Assembly (NCBI RefSeq): GCF_006636205.1
Contig: NZ_VIGB01000003.1
Coordinates: forward strand, 992,001 to 1,056,000
Reading direction: 5' to 3'
Source of the DNA: Kitasatospora acidiphila
Lineage (GTDB): Bacteria; Actinomycetota; Actinomycetes; Streptomycetales; Streptomycetaceae
DNA length: 64,000 nucleotides
Shown: piece by piece, positions 51,565 to 60,719 of the stretch
Position numbering within the stretch: the stretch's first letter is position 1
Layout: every line of letters begins with the position of its first letter
The notes under the pieces: model-generated
Databases searched by the model: none
Seen by the model: the letters and a program-made list of their open reading frames with translations, nothing else
What the model was told of the DNA's origin: nothing
Program-made: the position numbers and the translations under genes

Positions 51565-53139
51565 ATGGGAGTGACACCTGCAGAGCACGCACCCCGTCCC
51601 CGCCACTACGCCGCCGCGCTGCTGGACGACGCGGTCGGTCGCTGGCCGGATCGGGAGGCGCTGGTCGGCCGGGGTCTGCGGTGGTCGTACGCGGAGCTGG
51701 CGAGCACGGTGCGCGGACTGGCCGCCGCGCTGGGTGGGCTGGTGGCGCCGGGTGAGGACGTGGCGGTGCTGTCCGGCAACCGGCCCGAATATCTCGCACT
51801 CCAGTTCGCCGTGCACCTGCTGGGCTGCCGGCTCGTGGTGGTGCCGCCCGCGATCAGTTCCCAGGCCATGGAGCGGAGCCTGCGCAGCATCCGCCCGGCC
51901 GCCCTGGTCTTCGACCCGCAGGGTCACACCGACCTCGCCGAGTGGCTCAACGCGGCTACCGTGCCTCGCCATCTGCTGTCCCTCGGCCCCTGCCGCACCG
52001 GCGTCGACCTGCTGGCGGTGCTGACGGCCCAGCCGCCGCCCTCGACGACCTGGGCCGAGGCAGACGCAGACACCGTCAAGACAGTGTTCCTGACCTCCGG
52101 TACGACCGGGTACCCCAAGCCGGTGGTGCACGGCCACGGCCTCTACACGCTGCTCTCCGCCCTGCTGGGCGACACCGGGCTGGCCGCACCGGGCGAGCGG
52201 CGGCTGGTGGTCACGCCGCTCACCTTCATCAGCGGTCACTTCTGCCTCCCGACCCTGATGTCCGGCGGCACCCTGGTGCTGCACGAGCGGTACGACGCCG
52301 GGGCGGCGCTGGCGGCGATCGCCGCGGAACGCATCGGGACGATCCTCCTGACCAATGTGATGCTCGATCAACTCCTGGACCATCCAAGGCTGGGCGAGAC
52401 GGACCTGTCGTCGCTGCGGCGCATCCAGTACGGCGCCTCGCGGCCGAGTCCGCGGCGGGTGCGCCTGGCTCTGGAGCGGTTCGGACCCATCCTGCAGCAG
52501 CTGTACGGCATGACCGAGGCCGGGCCTGTGAGTCTGCTGCAGCCGGCCGACCACGATCCCGCCGACGCCGCCCGGTTGGCGTCCGCCGGGTACCCGGTGC
52601 CGGGGGTGCGGCTGGCGGTCCGCCGGGAGGATGGCAGCGCGGCGGCACCGGGCGAGCTGGGCGAGGTGCTGGTGCGCGGCAGCGGCGTCATGGAGGGCTA
52701 TGTCGACCCGGCGGTCCCGGCGGCCGTGCGGGACGGCTGGTTGCGCACCGGTGACCTCGGCCGCCTGGATCCTGACGGCCGGCTGCACGTCGTCGAACGG
52801 CTGAAGGAGGTGATCCTGCACGCCGGCACCGGACTTCGGGTGTGGTCACGGGAGGTCGAGGAAGTCCTGCTCGGTCACCCCACGGTACGCGCGGCCGCGG
52901 TCATCGGGATTCCGGCCGAGACCCACGGCGAGTGGCTGCACGCGGTGGTGGTGCCCGCCCCGGGTGCGGTGGTCGACGAACAGGCGCTGCGCGCCCACGT
53001 GTTCGCGGTGTTGGGCCAGGAGAGCATGGTGCCCGCCCGCATCCATCCGGTCGAGGCCTTCCCACTGACCGCGATGAGCAAGGTCGACAAGGCGGCACTG
53101 CGCCAGCGGTACACGCCGCCGCGAGCCGACGCTCCGTAA
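51565..53139 (+). CDS. AMP-dependent acyl-CoA synthetase/ligase
   Basis: The 524-residue protein starts at ATG 51565. The phosphate-binding motif FLTSGTTGYPKPVVHG, the YGMTEAG motif, the TGDLGRLDPDG motif and the C-terminal catalytic Lys in LTAMSKVDKAALRQ identify an ANL-superfamily acid:CoA ligase or adenylating enzyme. The A8 hinge region is unusual (ERLKEVILHAGTGLRVWSREVEEVL for the common GR-KD-I-x3-G-x-NV-x-P-x-EIE). It activates a carboxylic acid with ATP to the acyl-AMP and then the thioester. No carrier protein or oxygenase is next to it. It follows the LysE gene by 135 bp. Confidence 0.87.
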   Translation: MGVTPAEHAPRPRHYAAALLDDAVGRWPDREALVGRGLRWSYAELASTVRGLAAALGGLVAPGEDVAVLSGNRPEYLALQFAVHLLGCRLVVVPPAISSQAMERSLRSIRPAALVFDPQGHTDLAEWLNAATVPRHLLSLGPCRTGVDLLAVLTAQPPPSTTWAEADADTVKTVFLTSGTTGYPKPVVHGHGLYTLLSALLGDTGLAAPGERRLVVTPLTFISGHFCLPTLMSGGTLVLHERYDAGAALAAIAAERIGTILLTNVMLDQLLDHPRLGETDLSSLRRIQYGASRPSPRRVRLALERFGPILQQLYGMTEAGPVSLLQPADHDPADAARLASAGYPVPGVRLAVRREDGSAAAPGELGEVLVRGSGVMEGYVDPAVPAAVRDGWLRTGDLGRLDPDGRLHVVERLKEVILHAGTGLRVWSREVEEVLLGHPTVRAAAVIGIPAETHGEWLHAVVVPAPGAVVDEQALRAHVFAVLGQESMVPARIHPVEAFPLTAMSKVDKAALRQRYTPPRADAP

Positions 53140-53199
53140 GACCGGCTGTCGCTGAGGCCGGCTGCCGCTAAGACCGGCTGCCGCTATGACCGGCTGTCG

Positions 53200-54228
53200 T
53201 CAAGAACCGCCGGACTCCGGCTGCCAGATGTCGACCGGCACCGAACTGGCCGCCAGGCCCTGCCCGTTCAGCAGTCGACCGAGATGCTTGACGGTGCGCA
53301 GCGCGAGTGCGTGGCGACTGACGGCGAGTTGGGGAAACCGAGTGGCCAGGGTGGCTTCCAGTTCCGGCAGTTGGGCCGGGTCACGGAGCCAGGCGATCAG
53401 CATCAGGTTGTCCGGACCGGTCAGTCCGATGCTGAGCCGGATCTCCGGTAGGCCCGCCACCGAGCGGGCAGTGGCGTCCAGTTGGGCCGGCGGTAGACGG
53501 CACCACAGCACGGCTGTGACCGGCCAGCCCGAGACCGGTTGGGCGATCTCGCAGCGCAGCCGCACCCGCCCGGCGCCGATCAGCCGGTTCAGCCGGCGCC
53601 GGGCGGTGGGCTCGCTCACCCCGATCCGGTCGGCCAGTTCGGTGACGGGCAGCCGGGCGTCGTCGATCAGTGCCCGGATCAGCCGCTGGTCGGTGGCGTC
53701 CGGCTGCAGCAGCTGCTCGTCCGGCACGGCGGGTTCGGTGCGCAGGGTCTGCTGCTGGGCCGGCTCCAGGGTGCCGAGGCGCCAGCGGCTCGCCTCGCCA
53801 TAGGTGGTGAGCAGCAGTTCGGCGTGCTGGGCCCGCACTCCGGGTGTGTGGTCGAGGAGTTGGCGGGTATAGGCGGAGGCGGCCGGCAGGTCGGCGACGG
53901 CGACGGCGGCCAGCAGTGAGCGGCTGCCGGTGGTGTGGTGCAGGAAGATGACGTGCGGCTGGGCGGCCAGGTGCTCGATCGCCGCATCGAGCCCGCCGGG
54001 CTCGCACTCCAGCTCCACGTAGAGCATCCGCAGGATGCTGCCCCTGGTGACCGGTCCGGGCACGCAGGAGGTCCAGGCGAGCCCGGCGCCGCGCAGCCGC
54101 TCCCAGCGGCGGGCCACCGTCACGGGGTCGATGCCCAGCGCCCGGGCCAGCGCCGTCCAGGAGGCGCGCGGGTTGAGCTGCAGCGCATGGACCAGCTCCA
54201 GGTCGAGCTCGTCGACGAGATCCTGCAT
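53200..54228 (-). CDS. Double-module Lrp/AsnC-family regulator
   Basis: I choose ATG 54228 (342 residues; AAAGGG upstream); the frame is open to 54318 and beyond but a perfect palindrome lies there. Two AsnC modules are fused: HTH 1 (DELDLELVHALQLNPRASWTALARALGIDP), ligand domain 1, then HTH 2 (DATDQRLIRALIDDARLPVTELADRIGVSEPTARRRLNRLIGAG) and a second ligand-binding domain. Such double forms occur in actinomycetes and act like a pre-formed dimer. It is divergent to an M20 amidohydrolase plus MFS pair and probably controls it in response to an amino acid or peptide product. Confidence 0.88.
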   Translation of the reverse strand: MQDLVDELDLELVHALQLNPRASWTALARALGIDPVTVARRWERLRGAGLAWTSCVPGPVTRGSILRMLYVELECEPGGLDAAIEHLAAQPHVIFLHHTTGSRSLLAAVAVADLPAASAYTRQLLDHTPGVRAQHAELLLTTYGEASRWRLGTLEPAQQQTLRTEPAVPDEQLLQPDATDQRLIRALIDDARLPVTELADRIGVSEPTARRRLNRLIGAGRVRLRCEIAQPVSGWPVTAVLWCRLPPAQLDATARSVAGLPEIRLSIGLTGPDNLMLIAWLRDPAQLPELEATLATRFPQLAVSRHALALRTVKHLGRLLNGQGLAASSVPVDIWQPESGGS

Positions 54229-54255
54229 GTCAGGCCCTTTCTGGCCGTTCTCTGC

Positions 54256-54272
54256 TCCAGAGGGGCTCTGGA
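54256..54272. promoter_or_regulatory. Palindrome between AsnC and M20 genes
   Basis: TCCAGAG-GGG-CTCTGGA is a perfect 7-bp inverted repeat, 28 bp upstream of the AsnC start and 87 bp before the amidohydrolase start. It is a likely operator for both. Confidence 0.7.
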
Positions 54273-54358
54273 TGACGATTTCCTGCGCCTCAGCATCCGG
54301 ATCCGACGGCACATTCATCCTAAGGACACCCCGGCCCACCCAGCCACAAGGAGTGCCC

Positions 54359-55717
54359 ATGCCTCTAAACGACGCAGCCCCGACCGGCACAGCCCGGCCC
54401 GACGCCGCCCTGCGCGATGCCGCCGAGGCGCTGGCCGACGAGCTGACCGCCCTGCGGCGGGAGATCCACGCCGAGCCGGAGCTCGGCCGCGCCCTGCCCC
54501 GCACCCAGCAGCGGGTGCTGGCCGCCCTGGACGGCCTCGGGCTGGAGATCACCACCGGGCACGCGCTCACCTCCGTCACCGCCGTGCTGCGCGGTGCGCT
54601 GCCGGGCCCGACGGTGCTGCTGCGCGCCGACATGGACGCACTGCCGGTGACCGAGGACACCGGACTGCCCTACGCCTCCCGGATCGCCGGCGCCATGCAC
54701 GCCTGCGGCCACGACCTGCACACCGCGATGCTGGTCGGCGCCGCCCGGCTGCTCGCCGAGCGCCGGGCCGAGCTGGCCGGCTCAGTGGTGTTCATGTTCC
54801 AGCCGGACGAGGAGGGCACCGACGGCGGTGGCGCCGAACTGATGCTGGCCGAGGGAGTGCTGGACGCCTCCGGGGAGCTGCCGGTGGCTGCCTACGCGCT
54901 GCACGTGGCGGCCAACCGGCTGCCGCGCGGCCTGTTCGCCAGCCGGCCCGGGATCGCCACCGCCGCCTCGGACACGCTGACCGTGACGGTGCACGGACTC
55001 GGCGGGCACGGTTCCGCACCGCACAAGGCGGCCGACCCGATTCCGGTGCTCTGCGAACTGGTCACCGCGCTGCAGACCTTCGTCACCCGCCGGTTCGACG
55101 TCCATGACCCGGTGGTGCTGACGGTCGGGTCGATCCACGGCGGCACCAAGGCCAACGTGATCCCCGGCCAGGCCGGCTTCGAGGCCACCGTGCGCAGCTA
55201 CTCCCCCACGGCCCGCGAGGCGCTGCGCGAGGGCACGCGCACCCTGCTCACCGGCATCGCCGCCGCGCACGGCCTGCGGGCCGAGGTGCACTACCGGGAC
55301 GGCTACCCCGCCATGCGCAACACCGCCGAGGAGCTCGCGCTCGCCTCCGACACCGTGGCCCGACTGTTCGGCCCGCAGCGCTACTTCAACGCACCGGCAC
55401 CGACTCCGGGCGCGGAGGACATGGCCTTCGTCCTGGACCGGGTCCCCGGCGCGTACCTGATGCTGGGTGCCTGCCCGCCCGACCGCGACTACGCCACCGC
55501 CGCCTACAACCACTCCCCGCAAGCGGTCTTCGACGACGCCGTGCTGCCGGACGGCGCCGCCCTGCTGGCGCAGCTGGCGCTGCGGCGGCTGGCGGCGGTG
55601 AGCACGGCCGGGTCGGGCCCAACGGACGGCGGTCAGGCCGGCTCCACGAGCTCGGGCACGACGAGCACCGCGCACGCCGGCACCGCAGCCTCAGGCGCGA
55701 CGGGCACCGCCGGATGA
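54359..55717 (+). CDS. M20-family amidohydrolase/metallopeptidase
   Basis: The 452-residue protein starts at ATG 54359 behind AAGGAG. The two-metal M20D pattern is visible: ADMDALPVTEDTGLPYAS, HACGHDLHTAML, QPDEEGTDGG and a C-terminal GAEDMAF; the dimerisation domain contains HGLGGHGSAPH. Enzymes of this group hydrolyse N-acyl amino acids or amino-acid conjugates (hippurate, indole-acetyl amino acids). Its stop overlaps the start of the MFS gene by 4 bases, so an uptake-and-cleavage or cleavage-and-export pair is likely. The C-terminal 40 residues are a Gly/Ser/Thr-rich low-complexity tail. No signal peptide. Confidence 0.9.
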   Translation: MPLNDAAPTGTARPDAALRDAAEALADELTALRREIHAEPELGRALPRTQQRVLAALDGLGLEITTGHALTSVTAVLRGALPGPTVLLRADMDALPVTEDTGLPYASRIAGAMHACGHDLHTAMLVGAARLLAERRAELAGSVVFMFQPDEEGTDGGGAELMLAEGVLDASGELPVAAYALHVAANRLPRGLFASRPGIATAASDTLTVTVHGLGGHGSAPHKAADPIPVLCELVTALQTFVTRRFDVHDPVVLTVGSIHGGTKANVIPGQAGFEATVRSYSPTAREALREGTRTLLTGIAAAHGLRAEVHYRDGYPAMRNTAEELALASDTVARLFGPQRYFNAPAPTPGAEDMAFVLDRVPGAYLMLGACPPDRDYATAAYNHSPQAVFDDAVLPDGAALLAQLALRRLAAVSTAGSGPTDGGQAGSTSSGTTSTAHAGTAASGATGTAG

Positions 55718-57087
55718 CGGCGACGGCCACCGCCGCCCCACTCCGCCGCACCCTCGCCGCACTGCTGGTCGTCGAGTTGTTCAGCGGCTTCCAGCAGAGC
55801 TACTTCACGCCGCTGTTCGACACCGTCGGCCACCGCTTCCACGTGGGCGTCGCCGCCCTGGCCTGGACGGTGACCGGCCCGGCGCTCGGTGGCGCGGTGG
55901 CCACGCCGCTGCTCACCGCGCTGGGCGACCGCCACGGGCACCTGCGGGTGCTGCGGTGGACGGTGGCGGTGGTCGCGGCCAGTGCGGCGCTGATCGCGGC
56001 CGCACCCGGCTACCGGCTACTGCTGGCTGGACGGGTGCTCCAAGGGGTCCTCGCCGGGCTGCTGCCGCTGATGTTCGGCCTGGTCCGGACGCGCCACACG
56101 GTCGAGGAGACCCGGCGCGCCATCGCCTATCTCTCGGGCGGTCTGCTGCTGGGCGTGCTCACCGGGAGCATCACCGCCACGCTGCTGCTCCAAGTCGGGT
56201 CCGTCACAGCGGTGTTGTGGATCCCAGCCGCCGGAACGCTGCTCGGGCTCGGCCTGCTGCGCTCCCTGGGGCCCGGCGCCACCCCGGCCGAGTCCGCCCA
56301 CTCCGCCGGGCTCGACTGGCGCGGCGCGGCTCTGCTGGCCGGCGGCCTGGTCGCGGCCATGCTCGCCGTGCACGAGGGCGGTGCCTGGGGCTGGGCCGCG
56401 CCGCCGACCCTGGCGTGTGCGCTGATCGGCGCCGGCCTGCTGGCGGCCTGGGTGGCGGCGGCGCGGCGCAGCCCGGCACCGCTGATCGAGGTGGGTCGGC
56501 TGTTCCGGCCCCGCCTGCTGCCGGTGTTCGCGGTCGCCTGCTGCGTGCACTTCGTGGTGATCGGCGGCCAGGTGCCGTACTCCAGCTATCTGACCCGCCC
56601 GGAGGGCCTGGGACTGCCGGCCGCTTCGGCCGGGCCGGTGCTGCTGCCCGCGTTCTGCGGGATGGCCGTGTTCAGCGTGCTCAGCAGCCGCTTCGGCCGG
56701 GCCATCGGCTACGGGCGGGTCACGCTGCTGGGTGCCGCACTGCTGGCCGCCGGCAGCGCCGGGCTGCTGCTGCGCCACGGCAGCGCCGTGGACTTCGCGG
56801 TGCTGCTCGGCTGTTCGGGATCGGGGATGGGCCTGATCGCGGGCGCCGGGCGGATCATGGTAATCGACAGCGTGCGGGCCGAGGAGACCGCGGCCGCCGA
56901 GGGCCTGTTCGAGCTGCTGGTCGGACTGGGCGCCGCCGTCGGTTCGGCCGTCTTCGCCGCGGTGCTGGCCGCCCACGGCAGCGACCACCGCGGCTACCAG
57001 TCCGTGTGGACGACCGGCACCGCGGTGGCACTGCTCGGGCTGGGGGCGGCGGTCCTGCTCGTCCGCCGCCCCACACCAACCGACTGA
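55714..57087 (+). CDS. MFS transporter coupled to the M20 hydrolase
   Basis: The 457-residue protein starts at ATG 55714 in an ATGA overlap with the hydrolase stop. It has 14 or so hydrophobic segments in the DHA2-like pattern (VELFSGFQQSYFTPLFDTVG, GDRHGHLRVLRWTVAVVAASAALI, LAGRVLQGVLAGLLPLMFGLVR). This fits a drug/metabolite:H+ antiporter in the cell membrane. Regulated with its partner by the divergent double AsnC protein. Confidence 0.87.
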   Translation: MTATATAAPLRRTLAALLVVELFSGFQQSYFTPLFDTVGHRFHVGVAALAWTVTGPALGGAVATPLLTALGDRHGHLRVLRWTVAVVAASAALIAAAPGYRLLLAGRVLQGVLAGLLPLMFGLVRTRHTVEETRRAIAYLSGGLLLGVLTGSITATLLLQVGSVTAVLWIPAAGTLLGLGLLRSLGPGATPAESAHSAGLDWRGAALLAGGLVAAMLAVHEGGAWGWAAPPTLACALIGAGLLAAWVAAARRSPAPLIEVGRLFRPRLLPVFAVACCVHFVVIGGQVPYSSYLTRPEGLGLPAASAGPVLLPAFCGMAVFSVLSSRFGRAIGYGRVTLLGAALLAAGSAGLLLRHGSAVDFAVLLGCSGSGMGLIAGAGRIMVIDSVRAEETAAAEGLFELLVGLGAAVGSAVFAAVLAAHGSDHRGYQSVWTTGTAVALLGLGAAVLLVRRPTPTD

Positions 57088-57094
57088 CTGATCG

Positions 57095-58294
57095 TCAGCT
57101 ACTGCTGCTCCCGAGCCCAGGCTCGCGGAGCAGCAGTTTGGCGATCCCGTTGCGTTGGATCTCCGAGGTACCGGTCAGGATCCGGAACATCCGCACCTTG
57201 CGGAACAGGAACTCCACCTCCTCCCCCTGGGTGAGGCCCTCCTTGCCGTGCAACTGCACCGCCTCGTCGAGGATCCGGAACGCGGTCTCGGCCACCTGCA
57301 GCTTGCACATGAAGGCCTCGAGGCGCGGCACCGTGCCGCCGTCCAGCGCGCTGAGCGCGTCGTGGGTCATCGCGCGGGCGGCGTAGTAGGAGGTGGCCAT
57401 GTCAGCCAACTTGTGCTGGACGGACTGGAGTTCGGCGAGCGGCGCCCCGGCGACGGTACGGGTGCGGACCCGGTCCAGGGTGAGCTGGATGGCGCGGCGG
57501 GCCATGCCGAGCACGCTCGGGCAGTGCAGCAGCCGGTTGACGTTGACCCGGCCGAGCCCCAGCAGCAACCCGTCACCCTCCCGGCCGAGCAGGTTGGCGG
57601 CCGGGACCGGGCAGTCGGTGAGCACGATGTCGCTCTCGATGTGCTCACCGGACATCGGCGTGGCGCCCGGCAGCACCTGGCAGCCGGGGCTGTCCAGATC
57701 CACCAGGAACGCCGAGTAGGTCTTCTCGGTGCCGGCCATCAGTGCGATCACGATGGCGAAGTCCGCCACCGGGCCCGCACTGGAGAACACCTTGTGGCCG
57801 GTCAGCCGGTAGTCATCGCCATCCCGGACGGCCGTGGTCCGCATGGCCCGTACGTCCGAGCCCGCATCGGTCTCGGTCAGCGAGAAGCAGCAGGCCCGCT
57901 CGCCGCGCACCACCGGCAGGAAGTAGCGATCCAGTTGGTCCGGTGTGGCGGCGGCGATGATGTCGCCGACCCGCAGCGGGCCGCCCATCTCGCCGAGCAC
58001 GCTGTGCCCCAGCACTCGACCGCTGGCCGCCACCTCCTCCTTGAGGGCCGCGAGTTGACGGTAGGAGAGGCCCTGGCCGCCGAGCTCGGGTGACAGCTGG
58101 ATGCCGTAGAAGCCGAGTTCGCGGCTGCGCTGCCAGACCGGCTCCAACAGCGCCCGGGTGATCGGGGTTTCGGGGGTGACGGCGTGGTCGCGCTCGTAGG
58201 CGGCCAGTTCGCCGTCCAGGTAGTCGCGCAGTCGGCCGACCAGTTCGGCGAGCGGCAGGTCATCGGCATAGTCGGGGCGGAGCGAGAAGAGCAT
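57095..58294 (-). CDS. Acyl-CoA dehydrogenase family protein
   Basis: ATG 58294 gives 399 residues (GAAAGG upstream). FAD/substrate motifs are clear: CFSLTETDAGSDVRAMRTTA near 130-150, TGHKVFSSAGPVADFAIV and the C-terminal TGTSEIQRNGIAKLLL. The usual catalytic Glu (YEGTSEIQR) is replaced by Thr in RILTGTSEIQR, and the preceding GGYGY is GKEGL; the base may come from another position as in some subfamilies, or the reaction may differ. Such flavoenzymes introduce a 2,3 double bond into an acyl-CoA. It is downstream of an acyl-CoA ligase in the same direction, giving a two-step activation and oxidation unit. Confidence 0.88.
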   Translation of the reverse strand: MLFSLRPDYADDLPLAELVGRLRDYLDGELAAYERDHAVTPETPITRALLEPVWQRSRELGFYGIQLSPELGGQGLSYRQLAALKEEVAASGRVLGHSVLGEMGGPLRVGDIIAAATPDQLDRYFLPVVRGERACCFSLTETDAGSDVRAMRTTAVRDGDDYRLTGHKVFSSAGPVADFAIVIALMAGTEKTYSAFLVDLDSPGCQVLPGATPMSGEHIESDIVLTDCPVPAANLLGREGDGLLLGLGRVNVNRLLHCPSVLGMARRAIQLTLDRVRTRTVAGAPLAELQSVQHKLADMATSYYAARAMTHDALSALDGGTVPRLEAFMCKLQVAETAFRILDEAVQLHGKEGLTQGEEVEFLFRKVRMFRILTGTSEIQRNGIAKLLLREPGLGSSSS

Positions 58295-58365
58295 GGTGTG
58301 GCCTTTCAGTTGACGCTGCTCAATGGCTGAGGCGGATCGGCTCAGGCAGATCGGCTCGGGTCGGC

Positions 58366-59901
58366 TCAGTTGACGCGCCGAGCAGCGCCGGCCCAGTGCG
58401 GTTCCCGGACGGCGCGGCGGTCCAGCTTGCCGTTGCGGTTGTGCGGCAGCTCGGGGACGAAGTCGACGGAGCGGGGCTTCTTGTAGCGGTCCAGGCGCTC
58501 GGCACAGAAGGCGATCAGCTCCTCCTCGCCGGCCTCGGCTCCCGGGCGGAGCACCACGACGGCCTTCACCGCCTCGCCCCACCGGTCGTCGGGCACGCCG
58601 ACCACGCAGGCCTCGGCCACGGCCGGGTGCTCGTCGAGCACGGCCTCCACCTCACTGCTGTAGATGTTGAAGCCACCCGAGATGATCATGTCCTTCCTGC
58701 GGTCGACGATGAAGAGGTAGCCGTCCTCCCGCATCCAGGCCAGGTCGCCGGTGCGCACCCAGCCGTGCTCGAAGGTCTGCGCGGTCAACTCCGCTTCGCG
58801 CCAGTACTCCTGGACGCAATCGGGGCCGCGCACGATGATCTCGCCGATGTCGCGCGGCGCGGTGTCCCGGCCCTGCCCGTCGACCACTCGGATCTCGGTG
58901 TCGTAGCCGGCCCGCCCGCAGGACTGCAGCAGTTCCGGATCCTCGGCCACGGCACGGGCCACCTCGGCGGCGGTGAGACCGGCCACCACCGAGGTGGTCT
59001 CGGCCAGCCCGTAGCCCTGGCCCACCACCGGGCCGAAGGCGGCGACCGCCTCGCGCAGCCGCTGCGGGGAGATCGGGGCACCGCCGACCCGCAGATCGAC
59101 CAGGCTGGACAGGTCGTGGTCGGCCCGACGGGGGTGGCCCAGCACCGAGTTGAGCATCGCGGGCACCAGGAAGGTGGCGTCGATCCGCTCGCGCTCGACG
59201 GTCGCCAGGAAGGCCTCCGGGTCCCATCCGGGCAGCACATGGATGGTGGTCCCCGCGAAGACGCAGGCGAGCAGTGGCATCCCGGCGGCGTGGGTGATCG
59301 GGCCGCAGGCCAGGTAGCGGCCACCCGCACGGGGCCGGGACTCGCTCATCAGCTGCTTGCGCAGGTTGGCCAGCCGGTTGCCGTGGGTCTGCACGGCCGC
59401 CTTGAGCGAACCGGTCGAGCCCGAGGTGAAGTTGAGCACCGCCGGAGCCCGCTCGGCCACCTCGACGCACACCGGCTCCGGACTGCCCTCGGCCAGCAGT
59501 TCGGCGTACCCGTTCTCGAACTCCACGGCCAGGCAGTCGACTTCGGCGGTGGTCCGGGCGGCCAGCGCGTCCTCACGGTGTGCCGCGTCGAACAGCAGCG
59601 CCCGCACCGGGGCGTAGCCGAGGATGTGCGCGATCTCGGCCCGGCCGAGCCGGGCGTTGATCGGCGCACGCAGCAGGCCCGCCTTGTACAGCGCGAACTC
59701 CACCACGATCAGCTCGCCGCGGTTCCAGGCCAGGCTGCCCACGGCGTCGCCCGGCCGCAACCCGCGTGCCAGCAGGGCGGCCGCCAGCCGGTTGGCGTCC
59801 GCCTCCAGCTCGGCGAAGGTCCAGTGCCGATCGCCGCAGACCACGGCTGGCTGGTCGGGCCAGTAGCGGGCGCTGCGGGTCAGGTACACACCCAGGTTCA
59901 T
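58366..59901 (-). CDS. Acyl-CoA ligase (long/medium-chain or aromatic acid type)
   Basis: I choose ATG 59901 (511 residues) because GAGGAG stands 8 bases upstream; the 8-residue longer form has none. ANL motifs: FTSGSTGSLKAAVQTH near residue 160, YGLAETTS near 315, TGDLAWMREDGYLFIVDRRKDMIISGGFNIYSSEVEAVL near 390-430 and a final Lys in PHNRNGKLDRRAV. It forms an acyl-CoA from a free acid with ATP and CoA. It is upstream of the acyl-CoA dehydrogenase and divergent to a TetR regulator, with direct repeats between them. This looks like a small catabolic or lipid-tailoring operon; substrate unknown. Confidence 0.9.
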   Translation of the reverse strand: MNLGVYLTRSARYWPDQPAVVCGDRHWTFAELEADANRLAAALLARGLRPGDAVGSLAWNRGELIVVEFALYKAGLLRAPINARLGRAEIAHILGYAPVRALLFDAAHREDALAARTTAEVDCLAVEFENGYAELLAEGSPEPVCVEVAERAPAVLNFTSGSTGSLKAAVQTHGNRLANLRKQLMSESRPRAGGRYLACGPITHAAGMPLLACVFAGTTIHVLPGWDPEAFLATVERERIDATFLVPAMLNSVLGHPRRADHDLSSLVDLRVGGAPISPQRLREAVAAFGPVVGQGYGLAETTSVVAGLTAAEVARAVAEDPELLQSCGRAGYDTEIRVVDGQGRDTAPRDIGEIIVRGPDCVQEYWREAELTAQTFEHGWVRTGDLAWMREDGYLFIVDRRKDMIISGGFNIYSSEVEAVLDEHPAVAEACVVGVPDDRWGEAVKAVVVLRPGAEAGEEELIAFCAERLDRYKKPRSVDFVPELPHNRNGKLDRRAVREPHWAGAARRVN

Positions 59902-59940
59902 GCTGCTCCTCGCATAGTTTTCCATATCATTGGTCCGTTT

Positions 59941-59984
59941 CCAGACACTCTGTTCAGAATGCTGTTCCCAGACAGACTGTTCAG
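59941..59984. promoter_or_regulatory. Tandem TetR operator
   Basis: CCAGACACTCTGTTCAG (59941-59957) and CCAGACAGACTGTTCAG (59968-59984) differ at two positions and are spaced 27 bp. They sit between the divergent ligase and TetR genes in an A+T-richer stretch that also holds their promoters. Confidence 0.7.
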
Positions 59985-60049
59985 TAACATGCGAGCTGTC
60001 AAGAGTCCGTAGACTGGATCACCTGTCGACGGTTGGCGAGGGAGGCTTG

Positions 60050-60640
60050 ATGGCAGAGGACCGGCGGACCAGGCGCACCCGGCGCGCGATGCGGGACGCA
60101 CTGGTGTCACTCGTGCTGGAGCGCGGCTACGCGCCGCTGACCGTGGAGGACATCACCGAGCGCGCCGACATCGCCCGCGCCACCTTCTACAGCCACTGCC
60201 GCGACAAGGAAGACCTGTTCACCAGGGTCACCACCGACCTGCTGCAGGAACTCGGCGAGCGCCTCACCCCGCTCGCGGCCGAATCCGGCGCCGGCCTCAC
60301 CGGCAAGCCCCTGCTGGAGCTGTTCCGCCACGCCGAACAGGAGCGCGACCTCTACCGCGTCATCCTGCGCGGCGAGGGCGACGGCAAGCCGCTCGGCGTC
60401 TTCACCGATGAGTCGGTCCGCCGGGTCGCCGAGGTCTTCCGCGAGCGCGCCGACCAGAGCGGGATCCGCCCCCGGATCGACCCCGAGCTACTGGCCCGCG
60501 CCTGGGTCGGCGAGCAGTTCGCGGTGCTCCGCTGGTGGCTGGAGCAGGACCCGCGCCCGATGCCCGCCGAAGACGTCGCCGCCCACCTGCGCGACCTGGC
60601 CCGCCACGGGCGGCACTGGGCCAGCGGGGCGGACGGCTGA
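60050..60640 (+). CDS. TetR-family transcriptional regulator
   Basis: The start ATG 60050 has GAGGGAGG upstream; 196 residues. The N-terminal HTH (RAMRDALVSLVLERGYAPLTVEDITERADIARATFYSHCRDKEDLF, about 10-57) is typical and the C-terminal ligand domain is helical. The divergent acyl-CoA ligase/dehydrogenase operon is its likely target, with an acyl-CoA or fatty acid as inducer. The gene ends at a strong bidirectional terminator. Confidence 0.92.
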   Translation: MAEDRRTRRTRRAMRDALVSLVLERGYAPLTVEDITERADIARATFYSHCRDKEDLFTRVTTDLLQELGERLTPLAAESGAGLTGKPLLELFRHAEQERDLYRVILRGEGDGKPLGVFTDESVRRVAEVFRERADQSGIRPRIDPELLARAWVGEQFAVLRWWLEQDPRPMPAEDVAAHLRDLARHGRHWASGADG

Positions 60641-60661
60641 GGATTCCCCGCGCCAACGAGA

Positions 60662-60699
60662 ACGGTCCGCCGGAACTCAGGAGAGTTCCGGCGGACCGT
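60662..60699. terminator. Bidirectional terminator, perfect 16-bp stem
   Basis: ACGGTCCGCCGGAACT (60662-60677) pairs with AGTTCCGGCGGACCGT (60684-60699) around a 6-base loop, followed by CAGAAAAGC. It lies between the convergent TetR and SRPBCC genes and can serve both. Confidence 0.9.
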
Positions 60700-60719
60700 C
60701 AGAAAAGCTGTCAGTTACC

